DNA from: Terriglobia bacterium
GTDB taxonomy: Bacteria > Acidobacteriota > Terriglobia > Terriglobales > Acidobacteriaceae
Assembly: GCA_020073645.1 (NCBI GenBank)
Contig: JAIQET010000018.1
Location: 1-64,000 of the forward strand
Direction of reading: 5' to 3'
Length of the DNA stretch: 64,000 nucleotides
Shown: positions 11,773 through 23,108 of the stretch, piece by piece
Layout: each line of letters starts with the position of its first letter
How positions within the stretch are numbered: position 1 is the first letter of the stretch
The notes under the pieces: model-generated
The model's database searches: none
Seen by the model: only the letters and a program-made list of their open reading frames with translations
Told to the model about the DNA's origin: nothing
Made by a program: the position numbers and the translations under genes

Positions 11773-13197
11773 ATGGCGGCTTCATACAACGGTCTGCCGG
11801 TGCCCAGGGACGGCGCCCGGATCACGTACAGCAACGGGCGCTACCAGGTGCCCGATAACCCGATCATCCCCTTTATTGAAGGCGATGGCACGGGCCGTGA
11901 CATCTGGAAGGCATCGGTGCGCGTCTTCGACGCGGCCGTGGAGAAGGCTTACAAAGGCAAGCGCCATTGCGCCTGGTACGAAATTTTCGCCGGCGAGAAG
12001 GCCATGGCGAAGTTCGGCACCTGGCTGCCGGACGACAGCGTGAACGCCCTTCGTGAATTCCGTGTCGCCATCAAAGGCCCGCTGACTACGCCCGTCGGTG
12101 GCGGCATCCGCTCGCTCAACGTCGCGCTGCGGCAGATTCTCGACCTCTATGCCTGCGTGCGCCCGGTGAAGTACTACAAGGGCACACCTTCGCCGGTCAA
12201 GCATCCCGAGCGTATGAACGTGGTCATCTACCGCGAGAACACGGAAGACGTGTATGCCGGGATCGAGTGGGAGCAGGGCACGCCCGAGGTGGCCAAGCTG
12301 ATCGATTTCCTGAACAAAGAGATGCTGAAGGGCGGGAAGAAGCAGATTCGCCTGGACTCCGGCATTGGCATCAAACCGATGTCGGTGACTGGGACCAAGC
12401 GCTTGGTGCGCATGGCGATCCAGTTCGCGCTGGAGAAGGGCAAGAAGAGCGTGACGCTGGTGCACAAAGGCAACATCCAGAAATTTACCGAGGGCGCTTT
12501 CCGCAAGTGGGGTTACGAGCTTGCTACGGAGGAGTTCCGCGACAAGGTGGTCACCGAGCGCGAGAGCTGGATTCTCGACAACAAGGACAAGAACCCAAAC
12601 ATCACGATCGAGCAGAACGCCCACTTGGTCGAGCCCGGATTGGAATTTGCCACGGAAGAGTTCCAGAAGTCGGTCTACAAGGAAGTGAAAGACGTGCTGG
12701 ATGCGATCTACGCCACCCACGGCAAGGGCGTGTGGAAGAAGAAGCTGATGGTCAACGACCGCATCGCCGATTCCATCTTCCAGCAGGTGGTGACACGTGC
12801 CGATGAATACTCGGTGCTGGCCACACCCAACCTGAACGGCGACTACATCTCCGACGCCTGCGCGGCGCAGATTGGCGGGCTGGGCATCGCACCCGGAGCC
12901 AACATCGGCGACGGCTACGCTTGCTTCGAGGCTACGCACGGCACCGCACCCAAGTACGCCGACAAGGATGTCATCAATCCGGGTTCGGTGATTCTCTCGG
13001 GCATGATGATGTTCCGCTTCCTGGGATGGAACGAGGCGGCTGATCTGATCGAGCAAGGGCTGGAGCGTACCATCGAGCAGAGGAAGGTCACCTACGACTT
13101 CGAGCGGCTGATGGAAGGCGCCACCAAAGTGAAGACCAGCGAGTTCGGCAGCTATATCATCGAGAACATGACCGCGCCGGAACTGGCCACGGTGTAA
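11773..13197 (+). CDS. icd: NADP-dependent isocitrate dehydrogenase
   Basis: [69 protein letters not shown]. Confidence 0.96.
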   Translation: MAASYNGLPVPRDGARITYSNGRYQVPDNPIIPFIEGDGTGRDIWKASVRVFDAAVEKAYKGKRHCAWYEIFAGEKAMAKFGTWLPDDSVNALREFRVAIKGPLTTPVGGGIRSLNVALRQILDLYACVRPVKYYKGTPSPVKHPERMNVVIYRENTEDVYAGIEWEQGTPEVAKLIDFLNKEMLKGGKKQIRLDSGIGIKPMSVTGTKRLVRMAIQFALEKGKKSVTLVHKGNIQKFTEGAFRKWGYELATEEFRDKVVTERESWILDNKDKNPNITIEQNAHLVEPGLEFATEEFQKSVYKEVKDVLDAIYATHGKGVWKKKLMVNDRIADSIFQQVVTRADEYSVLATPNLNGDYISDACAAQIGGLGIAPGANIGDGYACFEATHGTAPKYADKDVINPGSVILSGMMMFRFLGWNEAADLIEQGLERTIEQRKVTYDFERLMEGATKVKTSEFGSYIIENMTAPELATV

Positions 13198-14347
<1,150 letters not shown>

Positions 14348-14349
<2 letters not shown>

Positions 14350-14375
14350 TCGTCAGTCGTCGGTCATCAGGCGTC
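14348..14375 (+). repeat. Degenerate tandem heptamer repeat (AGTCGTC AGTCGTC GGTCATC AGGCGTC)
   Basis: Four 7-nt units starting inside the mdh stop codon; related copy at 63833-63860. Confidence 0.85.
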
Positions 14376-14382
14376 AGCACGT

Positions 14383-14400
14383 CCCGCCCGGGAGGGCGGG
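14383..14400. repeat. Short hairpin CCCGCCC-GGGA-GGGCGGG
   Basis: 7-bp perfect inverted repeat, 4-nt loop. Confidence 0.65.
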
Positions 14401-14465
14401 ATTTTCCGCTCAGAGTCAAAGGCTTACCTCAGCGGGTAAAGCCGATCTCTCAATGGCACCTGGGT

Positions 14466-14486
14466 GGCACGACTGGAAGTCGTGCC
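14466..14486. repeat. Short hairpin GGCACGACT-GGA-AGTCGTGCC
   Basis: 9-bp perfect inverted repeat, 3-nt loop. Confidence 0.75.
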
Positions 14487-14613
14487 CTTCCCGGATACCG
14501 CAGCCAGACGGGGTGTGGATTTCTTCATCCAAGGAAAAGTGAACAGGTCAAAATCTTCCCGGTACCGTTCGTCATGGGTCGGTGTGCCATGACCCACAGG
14601 TTTGCTTGGGTTC

Positions 14614-15141
<528 letters not shown>

Positions 15142-15236
15142 AAGAATCCTTTCTTCTCTTGACGTGGCGGGGGTGGGATGCCCCCGCCCTTCGAATTGGC
15201 TCAGGACAGGCTGGGCAGCGGGACGCCGTCACTACG

Positions 15237-15866
15237 CTACTTGGCCGCTCCACCCTTCTCAATGGTGATGTGATTGATCTTGACCGGCTTGTACGGACGA
15301 TCGTTGGCATCGCGTCCCATGCGGGTGATCTGCTTCACCAGCGTCACACTGGCGTCATCACACTGGCCGAAAATGGTGTAGCCGCCGTTCAAACTGGGGT
15401 AGGGAACCTCGGTGACAAAGAACTGCGAGCCATTGGTATCCGGCCCGGCATTGGCGTAGGCCAGCCGTCCCGGGCGATCAAACTTCAGGTCCGGGGATGT
15501 CTCGTTCTTGAACTGGAAGCCGATGTCTTCGCTGCCACTTCCGCCGCCCGGATCGCCCCCCTGGATCATGAATTGCGGTATCACCCGGTGGAAGATCGTC
15601 CCGTCGTAGAGCGGCACGCCGTGCTTCTTAGCGTGGCTGACCGGGTTGGTCCAGTCCTTGGTTCCTTCGGCCAGGCCGATGAAGTTGGCCACGCCGAGGG
15701 GCGCTTTGTCAGGAAACAGCTTGCAGGTCAGCTTGCCTGCGGTGGTGTCGATGATGGCCGTGGGCTGGCCGGAAGAGGCAGACGCTGGTTTCTTCGCCGG
15801 GGCCTGCGCCCAGACCATCAATGCGAGCGAGAGCACACTGAAAAAAGTGATGATGGATCTACGCAT
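15237..15866 (-). CDS. Cyclophilin-type peptidyl-prolyl isomerase (exported paralogue)
   Basis: Signal peptide; YDGTIFHRVIPQFMIQGGDPGGGSGSEDIGFQFKNE, DTNGSQFFVT. Confidence 0.94.
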   Translation of the reverse strand: MRRSIITFFSVLSLALMVWAQAPAKKPASASSGQPTAIIDTTAGKLTCKLFPDKAPLGVANFIGLAEGTKDWTNPVSHAKKHGVPLYDGTIFHRVIPQFMIQGGDPGGGSGSEDIGFQFKNETSPDLKFDRPGRLAYANAGPDTNGSQFFVTEVPYPSLNGGYTIFGQCDDASVTLVKQITRMGRDANDRPYKPVKINHITIEKGGAAK

Positions 15867-15929
15867 CGGATGACTCCTTAGATTGGAACAAAGGGGATTC
15901 CCTGAAATTGTACGACACCCGGGACAATT

Positions 15930-17204
15930 TTAATGGGCCCCGGCACCGCGTGCCTGCCCGGCTTGCATTTCCCGGCTCACGCGCTCTACCTCGCGCATCA
16001 CGCGAAGCGTGTTTCCGCCGAGGATTTTGCGGATGTCGTCCGCGCTGTAACCGCGGTCGAGCAAAGCTTGCGTGATCTTGGGCAGGTCGGCGGCCGAGTC
16101 AATGCCCTGAGGCGTGGCGCCGCTGACGCCATCAAAATCCGAGCCCAATCCGACGTGGTCCACGCCGGCGACTTTGGCGATGTGGTCAATGTGGTCGATG
16201 AGCGACTTCAGCGGGGGGCGGGGAATCTTGGCCGTCCATTCCCGCTCGATGCGATCCACCTCGATGTAGGTCGGCTGCCTGCCTGCTGCTCTTTGCTGCT
16301 CGATGTATGTCTTGACCGCGGTGTCAGCCTCTTTCGCCTGCGCCTGCGCCGCCTTCCAGTAGTTCTCGTCGTCGAAGCCGCTGAAGAAATTCACCTGCAC
16401 CACGCCGCCGTTCCTGGTCATCGCCCGCAGCATGTCGTCGGTCATGTTGCGCGGCGCGTCGGTAAGGGCGCGGGCGGAGGAATGGGAAGCAATGATCGGC
16501 GCCTTAGTGGTGGCGATCGTGTCCCAGAAAGTCTTGTCGGCCACGTGGGAGATGTCCACCATCATGCCGAGCCGGTTCATCTCGAGGACCACTTGCTTGC
16601 CGAAGTCGGTGAGGCCGTTGTGGTGCTGAATCCTGGAATCGTTGATGTCGCCGGAGGAGTCGGCCCACTCGTTGGTATTGGACCAGCTCAGGGTCATGTA
16701 GCGGACGCCCAGACGGTAGTAATCCCGCAGCAGGTGGATGTCGTTCTCGATGGAGTGCCCGCCTTCAATACCCAGGAGCGCAGCGAGCTTCTTCTGCTTG
16801 TGGGCGCGCTCGATATCGGCGACGCTGAAGGCCATCATCATGCGATCGGGATGGCGCGCGGCTTGCTCATACACCGAATCGATGAGATCAAAGGTGTGCC
16901 GTGCAAAATGGTCCGGCGGAACGGTTCCCGGGTCCACCCAGATGGAGAAAAACTCGGCGCCCAGGTTGCCGGTGCGGGCTTTGTCCAGGCTGATGTGGCC
17001 GACATCCTTGGGGTCGGTGTTGCCGATGTCAAAGTTCTCGTCGAGGAAGCGCTGGGGTGTGTCGGCGTGAGTGTCAACCACAATCGCCGAATCGTGGACG
17101 GCACGGGCGCGGGCGCTGACCGGGCTATTGTCCTGGGCAATGGCCAAGGCGGAGGCCAGGACCAACAGAGCAGCCGGAACCAGCCGGAGGCGTTTTCTGG
17201 GCAT
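15930..17204 (-). CDS. Membrane dipeptidase (M19 family)
   Basis: VVDTHADTPQR, GIEGGHSIENDIHLLRDYYRLGVRYMTLSWSNTNEWADSS, IIASHSSARALTDAPRNMTDDM, VGLGSDFDGV; start re-set to MPRKRLRLV. Confidence 0.94.
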   Translation of the reverse strand: MPRKRLRLVPAALLVLASALAIAQDNSPVSARARAVHDSAIVVDTHADTPQRFLDENFDIGNTDPKDVGHISLDKARTGNLGAEFFSIWVDPGTVPPDHFARHTFDLIDSVYEQAARHPDRMMMAFSVADIERAHKQKKLAALLGIEGGHSIENDIHLLRDYYRLGVRYMTLSWSNTNEWADSSGDINDSRIQHHNGLTDFGKQVVLEMNRLGMMVDISHVADKTFWDTIATTKAPIIASHSSARALTDAPRNMTDDMLRAMTRNGGVVQVNFFSGFDDENYWKAAQAQAKEADTAVKTYIEQQRAAGRQPTYIEVDRIEREWTAKIPRPPLKSLIDHIDHIAKVAGVDHVGLGSDFDGVSGATPQGIDSAADLPKITQALLDRGYSADDIRKILGGNTLRVMREVERVSREMQAGQARGAGAH

Positions 17205-17343
17205 GGGATAGTTTGTGTTTCGCAAGGCATCGATTCTATACGAAGTGACGCTTTCTTCCACAGGCCGATTCCTCAGTAGTGGCGTGCCAAGAGGACCTCG
17301 CAAGTCTCAACTCTTGCCCTGTCATTCATCAGAAATTCACCCC

Positions 17344-17364
17344 TTTGTAACCCTCCTGTAACAC
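17344..17364 (+). promoter_or_regulatory. PHO-box-like 11-bp direct repeat upstream of pstS
   Basis: TTTGTAACCCTCCTGTAACAC: TAAC at 17348 and 17359, 11-bp period; shares TAACnCTCCTGTAACAC with the site at 24086-24105. Confidence 0.7.
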
Positions 17365-17413
17365 TTCACAGGTAGAAGACGTAGCAGTAACTCCAAGAAG
17401 GAGGAATGTCTCA

Positions 17414-18412
17414 GTGATGCGGCGAATTGCGCTATTGTGTCTGGCTCTGGCGGTACCCGCTTTTGGGCAGACCACATTGAATGGGGCGGGCGCAACTTTC
17501 CCTTATCCCATCTACTCGAAGTGGTTCAACGAGTATCACAAGGCTCACCCGGAAGTTGAAATCAATTACCAATCCATCGGCAGCGGCGGAGGCATTCGTC
17601 AGGTCCTGGCCCAGACGGTGGATTTTGGCGCCAGCGACGGCCCCATGTCCGACGAGCAACTTGGACAAGCCAAGGTCCACATCCTGCACATTCCCACCGT
17701 GCTCGGCGCCGTGGTTCCAGCGTACAACGTAGCGGGAGTGAGCGAACTGCGTTTTTCTCCCCAAACGATTGCCGGGATCTGCCTGGGCAAGATCGCCAAT
17801 TGGAATGACAAGTCGATCGCGGCCGACAACCCCGGGGTGAAGCTGCCAGACAAGTCGATCATCGTGGTCCACCGTTCCGATGGCAGCGGCACGAATTACA
17901 TTTTCACGGACTATCTTTCCAAAGTGAGCGAGGACTGGAAAAGCCAGGTGGGCAAGGGCACTTCCGTCAAGTGGCCGGTTGGGCTGGGCGCAAAGGGCAA
18001 CGAAGGAGTGGCCGGCATGATCCGCCAGATGGATGGATCTTTCGGCTACGTCGAACTGATCTATGCCCTGCAGAATAAGATCTCCTACGGCGCCATCAAG
18101 AACTCTGCGGGCAACTGGCTGAAAGCCAGCCTGGAAGGGGCCACGGCAGCAGCGGGGTCGGTCAAGGACATGCCCGCGGACTTCCGCGTGTCCATCACCA
18201 ATGCCCCGGGCAAGGATGCCTATCCCATCTCCAGTTTCACCTGGCTGCTGATCCCGGTTCAATCCAAGGACCAGGCCAAAGGGAAGATTCTGATCGATTT
18301 CCTGAACTGGATGCTGGAAGACGGCGAACGGATGACGGCGCAGTTGGACTACGCACCCCTGCCTGACAACGTGGCGGCCAAGGTCCGTGAAGCCATCAAG
18401 CAGGTTCACTAG
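17414..18412 (+). CDS. pstS: Phosphate ABC transporter substrate-binding protein
   Basis: GAGATFPYPIYSKWFNEY, NYQSIGSGGGIRQ, VHRSDGSGTNYIFTDYLSKVS; AAGGAGGA upstream; ATG 17417 is an alternative start. Confidence 0.96.
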   Translation: MMRRIALLCLALAVPAFGQTTLNGAGATFPYPIYSKWFNEYHKAHPEVEINYQSIGSGGGIRQVLAQTVDFGASDGPMSDEQLGQAKVHILHIPTVLGAVVPAYNVAGVSELRFSPQTIAGICLGKIANWNDKSIAADNPGVKLPDKSIIVVHRSDGSGTNYIFTDYLSKVSEDWKSQVGKGTSVKWPVGLGAKGNEGVAGMIRQMDGSFGYVELIYALQNKISYGAIKNSAGNWLKASLEGATAAAGSVKDMPADFRVSITNAPGKDAYPISSFTWLLIPVQSKDQAKGKILIDFLNWMLEDGERMTAQLDYAPLPDNVAAKVREAIKQVH

Positions 18413-18477
18413 CGGGCCGCAGGGGCGGCACCGTCAGGCCCGCGTCCGTAACTGATCGGTACCTGCATAATCAGCCC

Positions 18478-18514
18478 AAAACGGGCGCCCGCCCACCGAG
18501 CGGGCGCCCGTTTT
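18478..18514 (+). terminator. Rho-independent terminator after pstS
   Basis: AAAACGGGCGCCCGC-CCACCGA-GCGGGCGCCCGTTTT, 15-bp perfect stem. Confidence 0.92.
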
Positions 18515-18667
18515 GCTTCTGTCGAAAGGCAGATCGAACCACAGATGCTTTATACTGATTTCCGGTCACGAAGCCGTGCCCGGTTTACTCCTTTTGTCTT
18601 TGTGACGCTCCCTAGTAACGCGGATATAGTTGAACTTCCAGTGGATTTCTAACTATCACCTTGATGC

Positions 18668-20818
18668 ATGGCGCGTACGCTCGATAGCCCGGCTTACTAC
18701 ATCAACCGCGAGGCTTCTTGGCTGGCGTTCAACCGCCGCGTGCTCGAAGAAGCCCAGGACGAAAACAATCCCCTCCTGGAACGCCTGAAGTTTCTCTCCA
18801 TCACCGCCAGCAACCTGGATGAGTTCTTCGAAGTGCGCGTCGCCGGATTGGTGCAGCAGATCGAAGACGGCTACACCGAGGCCGGGGCGGACGGCCTGAC
18901 CCTGCTGCAGGAACGCGACGTGGTCTCCCGCTACACGCACGACTTCGTGGACGACCAGTATCTGTGCTGGAACGAAAAGCTGCGGCCGGCGATGGCGCAG
19001 CACGGTATCCGGGTGCTAGGTCTGCACGAGATGGGCTCGCAGGCCCGCGCTTTTGTGGACGAATTCTGCGAGCGCGAACTCGACCTGCTGTTGACTCCGG
19101 TCACGGTGGATCCGGCGCACCCCTTTCCGCGGGTCATTAACAAGGCATTGTGCGTGGCATTCCTGCTGCGCCGGCGACGGCGTTCGTCTCTGACCTACAC
19201 CGGCGTGGTCACGGTGCCCCGTTCCTTGCCCCGCTTGGTGCGGCTGCCTTCGGAGGGCACCGACGACTTCATTTTCCTTGCCGACCTGGTCGCCTTCCAT
19301 GCTTCGCGCATGTACCACGGCTACGATATCGTTTCCTCGGCGGCCTTCCGCGTGACCCGCAACAGCAATCTCTACCTGGCGGAAGAAGAGTCCCGCAGCC
19401 TGCTGGAATCGGTGCGCACCGAACTCCACAACCGGCGTAAGGGCGATGCTGTGCGCATGGAGATCGAATCCGACGCCGATCCGGAAATTGTCGAGCGCTT
19501 GCGCACCAACTTTGAGCTGGAGCCCTGGCAGGTATTTCCGGTGAACGGCCCGGTGAACCTCTCGCGTCTGTTCAACCTCTACGAGCAGACCGAGCATCCA
19601 GAACTCAAGTTCAAGCCGTTTGCGCCCCGTGAACTCCGGCTTACCGCCAAGTCGCAGGACCTGTTCGAAGAGCTTCGCCGCCACGACGTCCTGTTGCACC
19701 ACCCCTTTGATTCCTACGATGCGGTGGTGTCGTTTATTGAAGCGGCGGCGGAAGATCCGCGGGTGCTCTCCATCAAGCAGACGCTGTACCGCACCAGCGA
19801 ACATTCGCTGATCGTTCCCGCGCTGATTTCCGCCGCGGCGCGGAAAGAAGTCACCGCGGTGGTGGAGTTAAAGGCGCGATTCGACGAGGCTTCCAACATC
19901 CGCTGGGCGCGCGATCTGGAAGACGCAGGAGTGCAGGTCTTCCACGGCCTGGTCGGCCTGAAAACCCACTGCAAGCTGTCGTTGCTGGTGCGCCGCGATC
20001 CCGATGGGGTCACGCGCCGCTACACCCACCTTGGCACCGGCAACTACAACACCACGACAGCTCGCATCTACACCGACCTCAGCCTGCTCACCGCCGATCC
20101 CGAAATCACCGGGGCGGTGCATGATGTCTTCAGCTTCCTGACCGCTTACGCGGAGCATCCCAATTACGATCCTCTGCTGGTCTCGCCCCTCGACCTAGCC
20201 GAGCACTGCCTGGCACTGATCGGGCGGGAGGCGGAACACGCCAAGCACGGACGTCCGGCACACATCATTGCCAAAATGAATGCGCTGCTGGACAAGAACA
20301 TCATCATGGCGCTGTACCGTGCTTCGCAGGCTGGAGTCCGGATTGATCTTCTGGTCCGCGGCATGTGCGCGCTGCGGCCGGGCGTGCGTGGTGTCAGCGA
20401 TCGCATCCGGGTGCGCAGCATTGTGGGACGCTTCCTGGAGCACAGCCGCATCTTTTACTTCGCCAACGGCGGCGAGGAGGAAATTTATCTCGGTAGCGCG
20501 GATTGGATGCCGCGCAATCTCTACGAGCGCGTCGAAGTCCTGTTCCCACTCAAAGACACCCTGCTTCGCGAACGCGTGCGGCACGAGATCCTGGACGTCT
20601 ACCTCGCCGACAATGTGAAATCCCGCCTGCTGCAGAAGGAGGGCACCTACATTCGTGCCTGGCAGGCGCAAGGCAAGCGCAAACCGCCAACCGGCCCTGG
20701 CGCCTTCAATGCCCAGGAATTCCTCATCGGACTTGCAGAAGGGAAGCAATTGATGGATTCGATCCCTGTCCCGCCCGAGCCCAAGAGCCGGAAAGTGGCA
20801 CTCCGGAAGGAGCGATAA
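18668..20818 (+). CDS. ppk1: Polyphosphate kinase 1
   Basis: REASWLAFNRRVLEEAQDENNPLLERLKFL, HHPFDSYDAVVSFIEAAAEDPRVLSIKQTLYRTS, THLGTGNYNTTTARIYTDLSLLTADPEI. Confidence 0.97.
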   Translation: MARTLDSPAYYINREASWLAFNRRVLEEAQDENNPLLERLKFLSITASNLDEFFEVRVAGLVQQIEDGYTEAGADGLTLLQERDVVSRYTHDFVDDQYLCWNEKLRPAMAQHGIRVLGLHEMGSQARAFVDEFCERELDLLLTPVTVDPAHPFPRVINKALCVAFLLRRRRRSSLTYTGVVTVPRSLPRLVRLPSEGTDDFIFLADLVAFHASRMYHGYDIVSSAAFRVTRNSNLYLAEEESRSLLESVRTELHNRRKGDAVRMEIESDADPEIVERLRTNFELEPWQVFPVNGPVNLSRLFNLYEQTEHPELKFKPFAPRELRLTAKSQDLFEELRRHDVLLHHPFDSYDAVVSFIEAAAEDPRVLSIKQTLYRTSEHSLIVPALISAAARKEVTAVVELKARFDEASNIRWARDLEDAGVQVFHGLVGLKTHCKLSLLVRRDPDGVTRRYTHLGTGNYNTTTARIYTDLSLLTADPEITGAVHDVFSFLTAYAEHPNYDPLLVSPLDLAEHCLALIGREAEHAKHGRPAHIIAKMNALLDKNIIMALYRASQAGVRIDLLVRGMCALRPGVRGVSDRIRVRSIVGRFLEHSRIFYFANGGEEEIYLGSADWMPRNLYERVEVLFPLKDTLLRERVRHEILDVYLADNVKSRLLQKEGTYIRAWQAQGKRKPPTGPGAFNAQEFLIGLAEGKQLMDSIPVPPEPKSRKVALRKER

Positions 20819-20824
20819 CCCGCG

Positions 20825-21355
20825 ATGATCATTTATTTCCTACGTCATGCCAGCGCTGGTGAGCGCATGAGCAATCCCAGGAAGGACGACAAACGCGCGC
20901 TCGACCGCGCCGGAATCGAACAATGCGGAGACGTAGGCCGGGCCATGCTGGCGCTGGATGTGCAGGTGGACATGATCATATCGAGCCCGCTCAAACGCTC
21001 GGCTCAGACCGCGTCCCTGGTGGGAAATGAGATTGGCTACGAAGGGAAAATGCAGTTCGAAGATGGTCTGCGTCCCGGCGCGACCTTCGTGGAGTTTCGC
21101 AAACTACTGGACAAGTACTCCAAATACGAAACCATCATGGTGGTCGGCCACAACCCCAATCTCAGCGAGTTCGTGGGGCGGGTCATCAGCGAAACCGGTT
21201 GCGAAGCTGCCGTCGAGCTCAGGAAGGGAGCGGTTGCGAGAGTGGAAATGGGCCGCAACTCGGGCGCCCTGCACTGGTGCATCACGCCCAAGGTGCTGCG
21301 CACGCTCTACGCCGCGGCTGCGGAAAGCTCGCGTCCGAAGACTTCGCGAAAATAG
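20825..21355 (+). CDS. sixA: SixA-type phosphohistidine phosphatase
   Basis: FLRHASAGE RHG motif, SSPLKRSAQTA, VVGHNPNLSEFV. Confidence 0.9.
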   Translation: MIIYFLRHASAGERMSNPRKDDKRALDRAGIEQCGDVGRAMLALDVQVDMIISSPLKRSAQTASLVGNEIGYEGKMQFEDGLRPGATFVEFRKLLDKYSKYETIMVVGHNPNLSEFVGRVISETGCEAAVELRKGAVARVEMGRNSGALHWCITPKVLRTLYAAAAESSRPKTSRK

Positions 21356-22836
21356 TTTCTTTCCTTCTCCACCGCCCACAGTTCAAGGTCCACACTGGTG
21401 CGCGGCTTGGCCAGAAGGGCTAGGTTCACCTCGCCATTGCGCACCCGGACGTGTACCTTGCGCACCGCGCTGCCGCGTCCCAGGTTGAGGGCGCGGGCCA
21501 GGCGCAGCAGCAGCGATGTCTTGCGCACAAATTCCCGGTCGGCCGGCAGCAGGACCTTCATGGGACCGTCTCCCGGCGTGGGTTGCGACTTGCCCAGGTA
21601 ACGCGCGATGGCCGCAATTTTCCGCCGTTCTTGCGGGGTGTATCCGAGAATCTCCGAGTGGGAAATGATGTAATAGGTATGGCGGTGCCGGCCGTTGCGG
21701 TTCACGAAGTCGCCCACCTCATACAGGATGGCCGCGGCCGAGAGCCACTCGCGGTACTCGGGGGGAAGGCGGTGCACCGAGCGCAACGCCGTAAACAGAT
21801 CCATGGCCGACTGCCGTACCTGCAACGCGTGGCCCATGTCCACCCGGTAATGCTCCACCGCAGCCCGGATCGAATCCCAGCGCTCCGACTCAATCTGTTT
21901 CCCGGAGCGCGTGCTGCGGTCGTACTCGGCTGCCATCTGGGCCAGCAGGCCGTCGCGCAACCCGAGTGCGGAATAGCGGAATCCGCTCAACTGACAACGG
22001 TCCAGGATTTCTGCGTAGACCGCGGCCCCGGCGGCAATGATTTCCGCCCGCCGTGGGCCAACCCCGGAAAGTTTTTGGCGCTCCGCGATCGGCAGGCGGG
22101 CGAGCATCTTGCCGATCCGCCGCATCTGCGGCCGCGACACCACTGTCGCTCGGGAGCCCTTGGTCTTGTACAGGCCGTGACAGACTGCGGCCAGCGCCGC
22201 CGCTGTGCCGGACGTGGCCAGCACAACCTTGGGCCGGGCCCGCGAGATGCGATCCGTGATCCGTCCAATTTCCCGCTCGACAAATCTTCTTAGCCGCTGC
22301 AATTCCAACTTGCGCGGAGGGTCGTGGTGCAGAAATTCGTTGGTCAGCCGTACTGCGCCCAGGGGCAAGCTCACGGTGTCGCGAATGTGACTCTTGGCCG
22401 AGACCGTGAGCTCGCAGCTTCCGCCTCCCAGGTCCATCATGAGTACCGGCGCCGCGTTGACCCGCAAACTGGAAACCAACCCCAGGTGGATGAGCCGCGC
22501 CTCCTCCAGCCCGGAAATAATCTCCACTTTCCAGCCGGTGGCGGAGCGCACCCATTCGAGAAATGCCTTGGCGTTGCGCGCGTCCCGCAAGGCGCTGGTG
22601 CCGACAGCGCGCACCGTATCCGTACCTGCCTCCTGCACCGCGCGATGAAAGCGCCGCAGCACCTTCACGGTGTTGGCCATGGCTTCGGGGGAAAGAAGGT
22701 TGCTGCGATAGACGGATTCGCCCAGGCGTGTGACCTCACGGTCTTCATGGACCTCGCGCAGACGGCGTCCGGTAAGCCGCGCGATTTTCAAACGCACGGA
22801 GTTGGAGCCGATGTCGACAGCGGCAAAAGTCGGCAT
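21307..22836 (-). CDS. ppx: Ppx/GppA exopolyphosphatase with HD-like C-terminal domain
   Basis: AAVDIGSNSVRLKIA, DLGGGSCEL, GVGPRRAEIIAAGAAVY; HD-like C-terminus. Confidence 0.94.
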   Translation of the reverse strand: MPTFAAVDIGSNSVRLKIARLTGRRLREVHEDREVTRLGESVYRSNLLSPEAMANTVKVLRRFHRAVQEAGTDTVRAVGTSALRDARNAKAFLEWVRSATGWKVEIISGLEEARLIHLGLVSSLRVNAAPVLMMDLGGGSCELTVSAKSHIRDTVSLPLGAVRLTNEFLHHDPPRKLELQRLRRFVEREIGRITDRISRARPKVVLATSGTAAALAAVCHGLYKTKGSRATVVSRPQMRRIGKMLARLPIAERQKLSGVGPRRAEIIAAGAAVYAEILDRCQLSGFRYSALGLRDGLLAQMAAEYDRSTRSGKQIESERWDSIRAAVEHYRVDMGHALQVRQSAMDLFTALRSVHRLPPEYREWLSAAAILYEVGDFVNRNGRHRHTYYIISHSEILGYTPQERRKIAAIARYLGKSQPTPGDGPMKVLLPADREFVRKTSLLLRLARALNLGRGSAVRKVHVRVRNGEVNLALLAKPRTSVDLELWAVEKERNYFREVFGRELSAAAA

Positions 22837-22931
22837 GGTGGGAGCGAGATAGTTTACCGCTTTGGCGGGAAGGAGCCGGGAAAAATGTCGCGGAGACGCG
22901 AGCCCTTAGCGAGCATCGTGCCGAGAGAACC

Positions 22932-23108
22932 TCAGTCCGAGGCGAAGTTCAACGGTGGTCGTCGGCGAAGAGCATTGCGATCGGTAACCAGCGATTCAAA
23001 GCGAGGTCCAGGCCCGAGAAGCAAGGTCTGGAGGGTGGAACGACCGTTACTGATTGGCTTCTTATTGCGAATCGTCCGGGTGCGCGGCTTGCGAGGAGTC
23101 CGATTCAT
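22932..23108 (-). CDS. Putative 58-aa highly basic small protein overlapping the CHAD gene stop codon
   Basis: Reverse-strand ATG...TGA: MNRTPRKPRTRTIRNKKPISNGRSTLQTLLLGPGPRFESLVTDRNALRRRPPLNFASD; ATG overlaps CHAD TGA by 1 nt (TGATG). Confidence 0.4.
   Translation of the reverse strand: MNRTPRKPRTRTIRNKKPISNGRSTLQTLLLGPGPRFESLVTDRNALRRRPPLNFASD

Noticed and set aside
18595-18619. Possible PHO box upstream of ppk1 (TGTGAC...AGTAAC)
   Set aside because: The two half-sites are 13 bp apart and differ from the pstS/pstC consensus; too weak to call.
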